From CAVZYN01 sp963779515 (lineage in GTDB: Bacteria > Pseudomonadota > Alphaproteobacteria > Rhizobiales > Hyphomicrobiaceae), in the NCBI GenBank assembly GCA_963779515.1, contig CAVZYN010000002.1, forward strand, positions 1 through 64,000: 64,000 bases of DNA. Reading direction: 5' to 3'. The position numbers and the translations under genes were made by a program. Below, piece after piece: positions 36,739-45,793 of this stretch. The first letter of the stretch is position 1. Each line of letters begins with the position of its first letter. Below the pieces are notes generated by a model. The model searched no databases. It was not told where the DNA came from and worked only from the letters and a program-made list of their open reading frames with translations.

Positions 36739-36856
36739 TAGCGGTCCGGTCGCCACGACGTGGCTCAGTGTTGGTCACCTGCAATATTGACGATAAGTGC
36801 TGACGCTCGTCCATTGTTAGTGCCTCTTGCGGACGGTGGCCTTTCCGCGCGCCATG

Positions 36857-36892
36857 AAAAAAGCCGCACGAAGGAGGGCGCGCGGCTTTTTT
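36857..36892 (-). terminator. Strong Rho-independent terminator
   Basis: AAAAAAGCCGC (36857-36867) and GCGGCTTTTTT (36882-36892) form a perfect stem with flanking A and T runs. On the minus strand it ends the small secreted-protein gene 20 bp away. The symmetry means it could work both ways. Confidence 0.85.
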
Positions 36893-36911
36893 ATCAAGAT
36901 GTAGTGCGAAA

Positions 36912-37118
36912 TCAGTTGGTCTTCGTCGCTGTATCTGGTGTCGCCGTTTGTGCCGTTTCGACCGGCGTCGAAGACGGAACAGGCGTTTGGATCTGGGCAG
37001 TTGGAGCCGGCACCGGGGTTTGGGCCGTTTCCTTCGATTTCTGGTACTCGCAAGCACCAGCGGTCGAAATGCTCGCTGCAAAGATTGCCGCGGCGAGCAG
37101 ATATCGTGCTGACGTCAT
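36912..37118 (-). CDS. Small secreted Thr/Pro-rich protein
   Basis: 68 residues: a signal peptide (MTSARYLLAAAIFAASISTA) with a Cys at residue 23 (GAC), which could be a lipidation site, then a low-complexity tail of Thr, Pro, Gln and Val (repeats of the type TPVP and TAQ). GGAG upstream and a strong terminator downstream support a real gene. No family recognised; probably periplasmic or a small lipoprotein. Confidence 0.6.
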   Translation of the reverse strand: MTSARYLLAAAIFAASISTAGACEYQKSKETAQTPVPAPTAQIQTPVPSSTPVETAQTATPDTATKTN

Positions 37119-37287
37119 GGGACACTCCATCTCGAGCTCATCTGCGGGCCGCCTCGCAGCCCGCCCACAGACTAGCCCATGCCTTAAGGCGAGGTCATCA
37201 CAATTCCGTTCAAGCTCGCACAGGCGTGAGAAAAGTGGGGGCGCGGGCCGGCTTTTGATGCTCTGACTTTTGCTCCAGAGATGGACT

Positions 37288-37614
37288 TCAGATCGTGTAG
37301 TCGCCGATTTTGCCGCCCTTCGAGAGTTTGGCGGCGAGCCAGCGCGGTTGACGGCCGCGGCCCGTCCAGGTTTCGCTCGGGTTATCCGGATTGCGGTATT
37401 TTGGGGCGACCTTGCCACCTTTGCTGCCACGACCACCGCGACGGCCGCCGAACAGTTCCTCGGCGGAAAGTCCGGCATTATTCAAAAGGCTCTGTACTTT
37501 TTCCTTGACGACATCGCGTTCGCGCCGCTTGGCATTGGTAATTGCTTTCTGCAGACGAACATCAAGATCAAGAAGTTCCTTGAGTGACATTTTGTCGAAG
37601 TTGGGCGCGGCCAT
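37288..37614 (-). CDS. H-NS/HvrA-family nucleoid protein
   Basis: 108 residues. The N-terminal coiled coil (MSLKELLDLDVRLQKAITNA) drives oligomerisation. A basic Gly-rich linker (GGRRGGRGSKGG) leads to the H-NS C-terminal DNA-binding motif (YRNPDNPSETWTGRGRQPRW). H-NS proteins bind AT-rich DNA and silence foreign genes. Given two genomic islands in the window, a silencing role there is plausible but unproven. Monocistronic; an inverted repeat 43 bp upstream may be an operator. Confidence 0.92.
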   Translation of the reverse strand: MAAPNFDKMSLKELLDLDVRLQKAITNAKRRERDVVKEKVQSLLNNAGLSAEELFGGRRGGRGSKGGKVAPKYRNPDNPSETWTGRGRQPRWLAAKLSKGGKIGDYTI

Positions 37615-37958
37615 CGGACATCCTAGGGTTTACGGCATACATGCGGGAAACTGATCTACAGTACGGGTGCTACTGTGTTATTCGATCACGGGCACTGGCT
37701 TTCTTTTGTTATAATAAATAGCCCCCTGCAAGCCGTACAGCAAATACCGGTTGGTTTGAGCGCGGAATGAACCATTGAAATTTTGAGCCATGGCCGCCTC
37801 TGCACCCTGGATCGCAGACAGCTGATTCGAACGGCATGCAAGAGGCTAAATCCAGCGCTAAGGGCATGGAACTGCGTAAAAAAGTACCTATCCTTTGATT
37901 GATTCTCGATTATCCTGGCGGACGTCACCATCGCTCAGCCACGAAGGAGACGGCGCGC
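37615..37958. promoter_or_regulatory. Divergent regulatory region between hns-like gene and usg
   Basis: About 344 bp, notably AT-rich around 37695-37730. It holds a perfect inverted repeat ACAGTA-N7-TACTGT (37658-37676), 43 bp upstream of the hns-like start, a good size for a dimeric regulator. No further gene found. Confidence 0.5.
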
Positions 37959-38228
37959 ATGTCCAGCAGCGATTTTGCAAAGCAACTTGCGGGTTTCAGT
38001 CTGACCACGGCAGAAATCCTCTATCGGCTTCCTGACCATCCCGCATTGCTCCAGACATATATTTGGCAAGACTATGATCTGCATCCGCGTTTTCCGAAAC
38101 TGCAGGCGTTCCTGGACTTTTGGTCTTCAAATCTCGATGGCAAGTTGTTTCGCGTCACGGTTGCAAACACCAAGCTGATTGCGCCTGCTGAATTGAGTTA
38201 TGCGAAATGCACGGTCGCTTGGAATTGA
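37959..38228 (+). CDS. usg: Usg family protein
   Basis: 89 residues. Matches the short Usg family of alphaproteobacteria: SLTTAEILYRLPDHPALLQT, then YIWQDYDLHPRFPKLQAFL and a C-terminal VANTKLIAPAEL. The ATG at 37959 has AAGGAG upstream; the open frame extends 20 codons further without a better start. The family was named for its place near trp genes in some rhizobia; function unknown. No trp genes here. Confidence 0.85.
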   Translation: MSSSDFAKQLAGFSLTTAEILYRLPDHPALLQTYIWQDYDLHPRFPKLQAFLDFWSSNLDGKLFRVTVANTKLIAPAELSYAKCTVAWN

Positions 38229-38344
38229 TAGTCAGTTCCAATACTGGCTGTTCGCTGAATTGGTTGGTATCAAATCGTTTTGACAGTGGGACTGATGGTC
38301 GTTGCGCGCACGTGCGGCCGGGCATCTGGAATGGATAGACAGTG

Positions 38345-38773
38345 ATGCGTGCTATTCAGCGGTTCGAGGTGAGCCTCAAGGCTTTTGTGATCAGGGATCA
38401 ACGGGTCTTGCTGTTGCAGGAGGCCGACACGGGTTTCTGGGAGCTTCCCGGCGGCCGTATCGACGTTGGTGAGGAGTTGATCCCGCACGTTGACGTTCTC
38501 ACCCGGGAGATCGAGGAAGAGTTGGGCGCCAATTTCAGGGTTGAGATCGGAGGCCGCATGGCGACTTGGGTGCGGCAGCGGCCGACGGATCGGGTGTTTC
38601 AGTTCATTTGTGGCCGGGTCTGCCGCTATCGCTCGGGCCAAGCGCGGCTCAGCAGCGAGCACTCGGACCTTGCCTGGACCTCGCCAGATGATTGGCCGGG
38701 CCTGATATTCCCGCCCCATTCGGACTATCCTGAAGCGCTGGCCGCGCTCTGGCGGTCGGCCGACGTGTCCTAG
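38345..38773 (+). CDS. Nudix hydrolase with lengthened Nudix loop
   Basis: About 142 residues. The fold starts SLKAFVIRDQRVLLLQEADTG, and the box reads GGRIDVGEELIPHVDVLTRE then IEEELG. Between the first Glu and the RE there are ten residues instead of the usual seven, so the loop carries about a three-residue insertion; the catalytic RE-x-x-EE is kept. Substrate unknown. The last four bases overlap the end of the convergent C13 gene. Confidence 0.8.
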   Translation: MRAIQRFEVSLKAFVIRDQRVLLLQEADTGFWELPGGRIDVGEELIPHVDVLTREIEEELGANFRVEIGGRMATWVRQRPTDRVFQFICGRVCRYRSGQARLSSEHSDLAWTSPDDWPGLIFPPHSDYPEALAALWRSADVS

Positions 38774-39702
38774 CGCGCGGCGAGCGCGTCGAGCAGGGGC
38801 CGGATTTGGTCGCCTGCAAACATCTGCGGCTCGGATGGATCGAATTTGCGCTCGCGCTCCCAACCCGTGACGGTCGCCTTGGCGCGGTCGAAGGCGTCCG
38901 TAAACGAGCGTGTTTCGCGCAGTGCCCGATTGAAAAGTGCGTCGCCGAAGAATGTCCAGCTTCGCTCATTGGAACAGCCGAACGATGGCCGGTCAGCGCG
39001 CGCAGCGGTCATGATCAGTGTGTGCGGTGTTTTGAGCGTCTCGATGAAACTGCCGGAGTAACAGGCGGAGATGACGAGGATTCGATTGCGGATACCTGAG
39101 CGGTCGAGCGCCGCCTTGAGCATGCCCGGGGACATGTCGTTGAGGCCGAGCCGCGGAAATTCGACGGCTAGCCGATTGGGAAGTCCGTGGGTGGTGATGA
39201 ACAGCACGAGCGCATCTTTATCGACGTTCATGATCCGGCCGAGGCGGGTCAAGCTGCGCGCAAGATTGGTGGCGCTCGCGAGTGGTAGCTCAGCGGTGGT
39301 GTCGCGGTGGTTCAAGAGGAGTAGCGATCGGTCTCTTGTTGCAAAGCGTTCATCCATCAGGTCGCGCACGGAGGTGACTTCGCGGCGGAAGACGTCCTGG
39401 CCCGCGAAACTCGCGAAGCCGACGAAATAGATCTCAGGGACGCCCAATCGAGACGGCGCAAGCTTGGCGAACTCGGCGTCGATCAAATCGCGCTGGCGGT
39501 CAAAGATTGCTTCGACGTCGAGGCGAGGGGCGCGATCTGGAGCCTCTTGCGGGCGGCGTTTGGGCTGGGCTTCAGTGCTTGCGCTGGCGAGCAGGAGCGC
39601 GAGGCCAGCCAGGGCCGCCAAACCCTGGGCCGGTGCACCCATGTGTCGCGTTCGCGGTTCGAGTCCCACGGACTCGAACGGCCACCCACGTCTCGTGTTC
39701 AT
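38770..39702 (-). CDS. Secreted C13 (legumain-type) cysteine peptidase
   Basis: About 310 residues. After an extended n-region, residues about 22-45 form a signal sequence (LAALAGLALLLASASTEA). The C13 catalytic His is in LFITTHGLPN and the Cys in ISACYSGSFIE, with NHRDTTAELPLAS earlier. C13 peptidases cleave after Asn or Asp; bacterial members are poorly studied. ATG 39702 has GAGGAG eight bases upstream; ATG 39642 would give a shorter leader. Probably periplasmic. Confidence 0.85.
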   Translation of the reverse strand: MNTRRGWPFESVGLEPRTRHMGAPAQGLAALAGLALLLASASTEAQPKRRPQEAPDRAPRLDVEAIFDRQRDLIDAEFAKLAPSRLGVPEIYFVGFASFAGQDVFRREVTSVRDLMDERFATRDRSLLLLNHRDTTAELPLASATNLARSLTRLGRIMNVDKDALVLFITTHGLPNRLAVEFPRLGLNDMSPGMLKAALDRSGIRNRILVISACYSGSFIETLKTPHTLIMTAARADRPSFGCSNERSWTFFGDALFNRALRETRSFTDAFDRAKATVTGWERERKFDPSEPQMFAGDQIRPLLDALAAR

Positions 39703-39925
39703 CACCGGTGCTCCTCACTGCGGGACTATCACTTTACACGGCGACTGATGTTTGCCCCAAATCACCCGGACGCTTCAGATTTCGTGGTATCCGGCACCGC
39801 CAAGCAACAGACTTGGCCACTGAAATAGACTTCATTGTGGACGAAATCACGGCGTCCGAAGTGGCCGGAAGCGATGTTGCTACGGTTGAGTGAGGGCGAA
39901 TCGGCCAACGATCATTGGATCGCGC

Positions 39926-41044
39926 ATGCGCATCGCAACGTACAACGTCGAGAACCTGTTTACGCGGGCGAAGGCGCTCAATCTGGACTCTTGGGCTGAT
40001 GGCCGCAAGGTGATCGAGCATTTTTCCGAGGTCAATGCAGTGCTGGCAAAGCCCGTGTACGGCGGAGCGGACAAGGCGCGCATTCTCGAATTGATGCGGT
40101 TGCTCGGCATCGACAAGAAAGACGATGGCGGACAGTACGTTGCGTTGCGCCAAAACCGCGGCAAACTCGTGCAGCGCGGAAAAGTCTTCGGCGTCGAGGT
40201 CGCGGCACAGGGGCGCGCTGATTGGGCCGGATGGGTCGAAATGAAGTCCGAGCTCGTCAACGAAACGTCGACGCGGAACACCGCGCAGGTCGTGCGGGAC
40301 GTCGCGCCCGATGTGCTCGGTGTCATCGAGTGCGAAGGCCGTGCGGCATTGCTGCAATTTTCCAGCAAACTCTTACCATCGGTGAAGGGTGAGCCGTTCG
40401 CGGAGTGCATGTTGATCGACGGCAACGACACCCGCGGCATCGATGTCGGATTGCTGGTGAAGGAGACTTACAAGATTGGCTGGATGCGCAGTCACGCCGA
40501 CGACGTATCGCCGACGGGCGGGCGTGTTTTCTCGCGCGATTGTCCGGAGTTTGCGATCTGGACGCCGTCTGGAAAAACCGTCTGGGTGGTTGTCAATCAC
40601 TTCAAGAGCAAGGGGTACGGTACGCAGGAAGCATCCGATGCCCGCCGTTGGCTGCAGGCGGAAACGGTGCGCACGATCTACGACCGGTTGAAGGCTGAGG
40701 GCGCCGAAATGATTGCGATCATCGGTGATCTCAACGATACGCCGGATAGCGATGCGCTCGCGCCGCTGTTGCGCGAGACGGATCTGCGGGATGCGAGCGA
40801 GCATCCGACGTTCCAGCATGATGGCCGACCGGGAACCTTCAAGGATGGCCATGCGCGTGAGAAGATCGACTATATTCTATTGTCGCCGGCGCTGTTCGGC
40901 CGCATGAGCCAGGGTGGCATTTGGCGCCGCGGCGTCTGGGGCGGCAAGAACGGGAAGCTCTGGGACATCTATCCTGAAATCAAGGAGAGCTACCACGCGG
41001 CATCGGATCATGCGTGCCTGTGGTGCGACGTTGAAGGTCGCTAA
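39926..41044 (+). CDS. Endonuclease/exonuclease/phosphatase family protein
   Basis: About 372 residues, no signal seen. EEP-superfamily motifs: RIATYNVENLF at the N-terminus (metal-site Asn and Glu), DVLGVIECEG, VWVVVNHFKSKG, IAIIGDLNDTPDSDAL and the C-terminal SDHACLW catalytic His. Could act on nucleic acids or phosphoesters; the sequence does not say which. The downstream gene starts 35 bases after the stop. Confidence 0.85.
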   Translation: MRIATYNVENLFTRAKALNLDSWADGRKVIEHFSEVNAVLAKPVYGGADKARILELMRLLGIDKKDDGGQYVALRQNRGKLVQRGKVFGVEVAAQGRADWAGWVEMKSELVNETSTRNTAQVVRDVAPDVLGVIECEGRAALLQFSSKLLPSVKGEPFAECMLIDGNDTRGIDVGLLVKETYKIGWMRSHADDVSPTGGRVFSRDCPEFAIWTPSGKTVWVVVNHFKSKGYGTQEASDARRWLQAETVRTIYDRLKAEGAEMIAIIGDLNDTPDSDALAPLLRETDLRDASEHPTFQHDGRPGTFKDGHAREKIDYILLSPALFGRMSQGGIWRRGVWGGKNGKLWDIYPEIKESYHAASDHACLWCDVEGR

Positions 41045-41078
41045 AGGAACCGAGGGCTCGCAGGTTCGAGGGTATGGC

Positions 41079-41504
41079 ATGAACGATCATCTCTTTGTCT
41101 ATGGATCGCTCATTTCGGCCGTGGCGCATCCGAAGGGAGAGCGGCTGCGGAACGAAGCTGCACTGGTGGGCGCGGCTTCCTTGCAAGGCCGCCTCTACAA
41201 GGTGACGTGGTTTCCGGCGATGGTGCTGAGTGATGCGCCGGGCGATCAGGTCCATGGCGAGGTTTATCGGATGGCCAATCCGGATGCGTCGCTCGCGTGG
41301 CTCGACGAATATGAGGGCATCGTTCGAGGCCCTCAGAGTGTTACCGCGCAGAATGCCTATAGCCGCGACGAGGTGGCGGTGACGATGGCCGATGGCCGGC
41401 GCCTGTTGACCTGGACCTATGTTTATCGCCGCGATGTCGGCGGCTTGGCCCAGGTTTTAAGTGGCCGCTGGGGCACGGACGGAAACGCTCCATCGCGACG
41501 TTAA
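41079..41504 (+). CDS. Gamma-glutamylcyclotransferase-like (AIG2) protein
   Basis: 141 residues. The AIG2/GGCT fold starts LFVYGSLIS, the substrate-binding loop of the family, and has GRLYKVTWFPAMVLSD, then LDEYEGI with the catalytic-type Glu. Probably acts on gamma-glutamyl peptides or amines. Starts shortly after the EEP gene; likely co-transcribed. Confidence 0.8.
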   Translation: MNDHLFVYGSLISAVAHPKGERLRNEAALVGAASLQGRLYKVTWFPAMVLSDAPGDQVHGEVYRMANPDASLAWLDEYEGIVRGPQSVTAQNAYSRDEVAVTMADGRRLLTWTYVYRRDVGGLAQVLSGRWGTDGNAPSRR

Positions 41505-41579
41505 CCTCTCGTCCACCATATTCGCAGACGCTGGCGGCTCAAGCTGATTCCACTTCGGATCGGCAGCGCAAGGTGCGGC

Positions 41580-42125
41580 ATGACAGGCGACGATTTTGAA
41601 ACTCCACGGAGCGGCAACCCTGCACCCGCCATCCGGTTCGAGAGCCTGGATGTGCGCCCGAAGGACGTCGTGCAGATCGCGGCTGATGTCTGGCTGGCCG
41701 ACGTTTGCGCCGCCGCCTGGGCCACGCGCGAGGCGATGAAGGCCGCAGCGTTCGTCGCGCACTATGTCCGCAGCGGCGCACGCGGCGATGTGACGATGAA
41801 GGATATTGAAGTCGCGTGCAGCATCCGCCGCGATGATCTGCCGGCCGCCCTGTCGTTGCTGAAAATGTTTGGGATGATCGATAGCTTCGCTATTGAGCGC
41901 GGACTGTTGACGGTCGCTGGACGTCTCGCGATGACGCAGACCATCAAGATCCTCGATCTCAAGGCAAAGCTCGATGCGCTCCGCCCCACGATCGCGACGG
42001 CACGGACGACGGATCCCAGGCAGATCGACGACGCACGCACCGCGCCAGAGATCTTGCTGGATATTCCGTCGGTCAACCAAGCCGCCTTCGCGAAGGCGTT
42101 TTCCCCGTTCCTGCGCCGCAATTGA
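41580..42125 (+). CDS. Hypothetical protein, possible winged-helix
   Basis: 181 residues, no signal or membrane segment. A helical centre (MKDIEVACSIRRDDLPAALSLLKMFGMIDSF, given here in parts as MKDIEVACSIRRDD and LLKMFGMIDSF) then RGLLTVAGRLAM suggests a winged-helix DNA-binding fold. AAGG lies upstream of the ATG. No family recognised. Converges on the GST gene with ten bases between. Confidence 0.65.
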   Translation: MTGDDFETPRSGNPAPAIRFESLDVRPKDVVQIAADVWLADVCAAAWATREAMKAAAFVAHYVRSGARGDVTMKDIEVACSIRRDDLPAALSLLKMFGMIDSFAIERGLLTVAGRLAMTQTIKILDLKAKLDALRPTIATARTTDPRQIDDARTAPEILLDIPSVNQAAFAKAFSPFLRRN

Positions 42126-42135
42126 CGACAGCCAC

Positions 42136-42738
42136 CTATTGCGGCTGCGTTGCCTCGAAGGCGGGCACAATGGCCTTGAATTCGTCGAGCCACTTGACGA
42201 GCTTGGGGTGCTTCTTGCGCCACTTGCCCTCGTGGCGGAAATCAAGATAGCCGAGCGCGCAGGCGATCGTCACGTGACCGTAGTGGGGATGGTCTTTCCA
42301 CTTCGGCAGATGTGTTTCGAGGTAATCGAGTGATTGGTTGACCTTGGCCTCTTGCCGCTCCATCCAAGCCGGCACGATTTTGTCCGCCGGGCGGAAGCGG
42401 CCTTCGTAGACCATCAAAAGCGCTGCATCGAGAATTCCGTCGCCGAGGGCGCCGAGCGTCAGGGCCTTCCAGCGATCGCTGCCGGAGGCCGGAAACAGCG
42501 TTGCGCCCTTGCCGACGCTATCGAGATATTCGCAGACGACGTGACTGTCGAAGATCGACTCGCCCTTGTCGGTCACGAGGCACGGGATCTTTGACAGTGG
42601 GTTGTTCTTGTTGAGCTCGGGGTCGCCCTTGTTGGTGTCGACGGTCAGGACCTCCACTTTGTCGGAGAGGCCCTTCATGGCGGCGACTAGCTTGACCTTG
42701 CGGCCGTAGGGCGAGAAGGGGTGGGAGTAAAGTTTCAT
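42136..42738 (-). CDS. Glutathione S-transferase
   Basis: About 200 residues. N-terminal thioredoxin-like domain (MKLYSHPFSPYGRKVKL, with the active-site Ser/Tyr region SPYGRK, NPLSKIPCL and the Glu-Ser-like DSHVVCEYL), then the all-helical C-terminal domain (ACALGYLDFRHEG). Conjugates glutathione to electrophiles; substrate unknown. ATG 42738 fits the family start. Confidence 0.92.
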   Translation of the reverse strand: MKLYSHPFSPYGRKVKLVAAMKGLSDKVEVLTVDTNKGDPELNKNNPLSKIPCLVTDKGESIFDSHVVCEYLDSVGKGATLFPASGSDRWKALTLGALGDGILDAALLMVYEGRFRPADKIVPAWMERQEAKVNQSLDYLETHLPKWKDHPHYGHVTIACALGYLDFRHEGKWRKKHPKLVKWLDEFKAIVPAFEATQPQ

Positions 42739-43067
42739 AGTTGGGGGCTCTGTGCTCGAGGGGTGAGCCCCTAGCCTGCTTGGTCGGCGCTCTTGATGCA
42801 AGTTCTTATCGCCGCGCGGCGGCTGTGCGCCTGCTCAAGCGAGGGTAGTCTTGGAGCTATTGGAGAAATTTGGAGAACTGGTGCTCGGCTCGAAATCCCT
42901 AAGCCCTCTGGATTCCGAACAGTTCAACCCCCGCTGACATTGAGCAACCAGTTCTCCCGATCCAAGTTCTAGTGTGCAAAGGTTTGGTGAACCACGTTTG
43001 AGTGCAAACTATCCACTGCGAATTTCGCGGGCGCGTTAAGCGTTGCCTATTGCGCCATGGCCACAGG
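42739..43067. other. Intergenic region with a long inverted repeat
   Basis: About 330 bp, no gene. GAGAACTGGTGCTC (42873-42886) and GAGCAACCAGTTCTC (42942-42956) are near-perfect complements with one bulged base, enclosing 55 bases. It could be a structured RNA, a small repeat element or paired binding sites. It is not a tRNA: no D-arm or T-arm fits. Confidence 0.4.
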
Positions 43068-43598
43068 TCAACGCTCTGCAATCAACGCGCGCTTCAAGCG
43101 CTGCAACGCTTGGGCTTCGATTGTGCCAGGTGGCGATTCAGCGTGGGCGACCTTGTCAAGCATTGCAAGCAAGTCGATTGCCTCTTGCGGCGTGCAACTG
43201 TTTTTGATTTTGGGTGTGAGCCGTCGAAAGCACGTGTCGAGATCCTTCACATCACGCGTCAGAAAGCGGGCGTGTGCGAGAAACTCCTCGGATTGCGTCT
43301 GCTGGATCGCGAATGAGCGGCTCATTTCGGCAACGATCGTTGTGCGCTCACGCTCGGTCAGGGGGCCGTCTGCCTGAGCGAGCGCGGTCATCATGGCCGC
43401 GGCGGCTTCGCGCGGGTCCTGGATCAGATCGAGTGGGTTTTCAGCCAGTTTACTGCGCCACTTCCAGCGCCGAAACAGGCCGCGCGCATCGTCCGCCGTT
43501 TCAACCAAGCCCTTGGCGGCATCCGCCGCCGCGTTGAGACGCCACAGAATCACGCCGAGGGTGCCCATCAGCGCCAAAAGTCCCATAAGAATGGACAT
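43068..43598 (-). CDS. Membrane-anchored TerB-like protein
   Basis: About 176 residues. An N-terminal helix (MSILMGLLALMGTLGVILWRL) is followed by a soluble helical domain with ALAQADGPLTERERTTIVAEM and later DLLAMLDKVAHA, which resembles TerB/DjlA-N domains. GGGGGA precedes the ATG. Function unknown. Follows the ABC-F gene on the same strand, 95 bp away. Confidence 0.65.
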   Translation of the reverse strand: MSILMGLLALMGTLGVILWRLNAAADAAKGLVETADDARGLFRRWKWRSKLAENPLDLIQDPREAAAAMMTALAQADGPLTERERTTIVAEMSRSFAIQQTQSEEFLAHARFLTRDVKDLDTCFRRLTPKIKNSCTPQEAIDLLAMLDKVAHAESPPGTIEAQALQRLKRALIAER

Positions 43599-43693
43599 AG
43601 TTCCCCCAAAGCAAAACGTTCGACACTCTGAGATTAGTTGAGTCTTCACGCCGCCGTCACCGACCGGACGAGGATCGACAGCGTGGTTGACGC

Positions 43694-45589
43694 CTAGCTG
43701 GCTTGGGCGTCCGCCTGCTCGTAGGTTTCCGATGCGGCGAGCCACACGTCCTCGGCCTCGGCGAGTTGCTTGGCGAGTTGGCCGCGCTCGACGGCGAGCT
43801 TTTGTGCTTTGGCGGCATCGGCGTAAAGGTTGGGGTCAGCGAGCGCCGCATCCAGTTTCGAGATTTGCGCCGACAGCTTGTTCACTTGCTGCTCCGCGCT
43901 CTGCATCACCTTCTTGAGCGGCGCGAGTTCCGATCGCCGCGCCGCAGCCTGCCGGCGTTCCTCGGCGCGGTCGACTTTGGCGTTGGCGCCATCCGTCGCG
44001 GACCGTGCCCGGGTCCGGTCGCCACGTTCGGCGAGGAGCTGGGTCCGGTAGCTTTCCATGTCACCGTCGTAGGAGCGGACGGTGCCGTCCTTCACAAGCC
44101 ACAGGCGGTCGGCGGTGGCATCGATCAAATGCCGATCGTGGCTGATCAGGATGACGGCGCCTTCGTAATCAGCGAGCGCGTGAATCAGCGATTCACGCGC
44201 ATCGACGTCGAGGTGGTTGGTTGGTTCGTCTAGGATCAGCAGATGCGGGGCGTAAAATGCGGTCAGCATCAACAGCAGACGCGCTTTTTCCCCGCCCGAG
44301 AGCTGCTCACACTTCGTATCGGCTTTGTCGGAACCGAATCCATGCACGCCAAGTTTTGCGCGGCGCTGGGCTTCGGTGCCGTCCGGCATATAGTCGACCA
44401 TGTATCCGTAGGGCGTCTTGCCCTCGACCAGATCATCGAGTTGATGCTGCGCGAAGATGCCGACGTCGATCTTCTTTGCGCCGTACATCATTCCTGAGAG
44501 CGGCGGCAGGCGCCCTGCGAGCAATTTGGCGAAGGTGGACTTGCCGTTGCCGTTCTGGCCGAGCAGCGCGATGCGATCGTCGTGGTCGATGCGTAGATTG
44601 AGATTGCGCAGGATCGGCGTCTCGGGGCTGTAGCCGGCGACACAATCCTCGAGACGCAACAGCGGGCTCGCGAGTTGCTTTGCAGGCGACGGCAGAATGA
44701 AAGGGAACACCCGCTCTTCGACTTGCGTCGCAATCGGCTGCATGCGGGCCAGCGCCTTGACGCGGCTCTGGGCTTGCGCGGCCTTGGTGGCCTTGGCTTT
44801 GAATCGATCGATGAAGGCCTGAATGCGCTTCCTCTCGTCGTCCTGCTTTTTCTGCAGCTTGAGTTCGAGCCGCTGCTTTTCGCGCCGCGTTTCTTCAAAT
44901 GTGTCGTAACCGCCCGTGTAGAGCGTCAGCTTCCCGCGCTCGAGATGCAGGATGGCGCCGACGGCACGATTGAGCAGATCACGGTCGTGGCTGACCATCA
45001 GCACGGTGTGCGGATACGTTCTTAGATAGCCTTCGAGCCAAAGCGTGCCTTCGAGATCGAGATAGTTGGTCGGCTCGTCGAGCAGCAGGATTTCGGGTTC
45101 GAGAAACAGGATTGCGGCGAGCGCCACGCGCATGCGCCAACCGCCAGAGAATTCGCGGCATGAACGCAGCTGGGCGCTCGCATCGAAGCCGAGGCCGGCG
45201 AGGATTGCGGCGGCGCGGGCGGGGGCGGCATGGGCGTCGATGTCGGAGAGGCGCTGGTGAATATCGGCGATGCGTCCGGGGTCGGAGGCGGTCTCGGCTT
45301 CGTCAAGCAGCGACGCGCGTTCGGTGTCGGCGGCGAGCACCCACCCAACGAGACTGTCCTCGCCGCCCGGCGCTTCCTGCGCGACATGGCCGATGCGGGC
45401 GTCCTTGCTGATCGTGATGGAGCCGTCGTCGGGCGATAGTTCGCCAGTGATCAGTTTGAGCAGTGTCGTCTTGCCGGCGCCATTGCGGCCGACGAGCCCC
45501 ACCTTGTGCCCGGTCGGAACGGCGACCGTAGCAGCGTCGAGGATCGGCTTGCCCTCGATGCGGAATGAGAGGTCGTTGATGTGGAGCAT
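43694..45589 (-). CDS. ABC-F family ATPase (Uup/YheS-like)
   Basis: 631 residues, cytoplasmic, no membrane domain. Two ABC cassettes: GRNGAGKTTLLKL and GQNGNGKSTFAKL (Walker A), FSGGWRMRVALA and LSGGEKARLLL (signatures), LLLDEPTNYLD and LILDEPTNHLD (Walker B). A charged linker lies between, and the C-terminus has a coiled coil (about 545-625). ABC-F proteins act on the ribosome or in DNA repair. The C-terminal coiled coil favours the Uup/YheS type. Confidence 0.92.
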   Translation of the reverse strand: MLHINDLSFRIEGKPILDAATVAVPTGHKVGLVGRNGAGKTTLLKLITGELSPDDGSITISKDARIGHVAQEAPGGEDSLVGWVLAADTERASLLDEAETASDPGRIADIHQRLSDIDAHAAPARAAAILAGLGFDASAQLRSCREFSGGWRMRVALAAILFLEPEILLLDEPTNYLDLEGTLWLEGYLRTYPHTVLMVSHDRDLLNRAVGAILHLERGKLTLYTGGYDTFEETRREKQRLELKLQKKQDDERKRIQAFIDRFKAKATKAAQAQSRVKALARMQPIATQVEERVFPFILPSPAKQLASPLLRLEDCVAGYSPETPILRNLNLRIDHDDRIALLGQNGNGKSTFAKLLAGRLPPLSGMMYGAKKIDVGIFAQHQLDDLVEGKTPYGYMVDYMPDGTEAQRRAKLGVHGFGSDKADTKCEQLSGGEKARLLLMLTAFYAPHLLILDEPTNHLDVDARESLIHALADYEGAVILISHDRHLIDATADRLWLVKDGTVRSYDGDMESYRTQLLAERGDRTRARSATDGANAKVDRAEERRQAAARRSELAPLKKVMQSAEQQVNKLSAQISKLDAALADPNLYADAAKAQKLAVERGQLAKQLAEAEDVWLAASETYEQADAQAS

Positions 45590-45793
45590 TGGGCTTCGTG
45601 TGGGACGTGTTGGTGTTTGGCCCTATACGCAATATTCGTCCGCATCTTGCAAGGCGTCATTCCTGGTCAGCGCGCACTCTCCCTCCGGCGCTTTCCCGGA
45701 GTTTACTGGACGCCTGTCGGCAGCAAATACCCGGATCAGCTTTAAAGGTGAGATTTCGACTTCGCGCGAGTGGTCGATCAAACCGATTGCTCC

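Noticed and set aside
35692..36741. 349-codon plus-strand frame opposite pncB
   Set aside because: Antisense to a full-length pncB with conserved motifs; composition looks like a shadow.
42873..42956. tRNA-like element
   Set aside because: The outer stem resembles an acceptor stem, but no D-arm, anticodon arm or T-arm can be folded.
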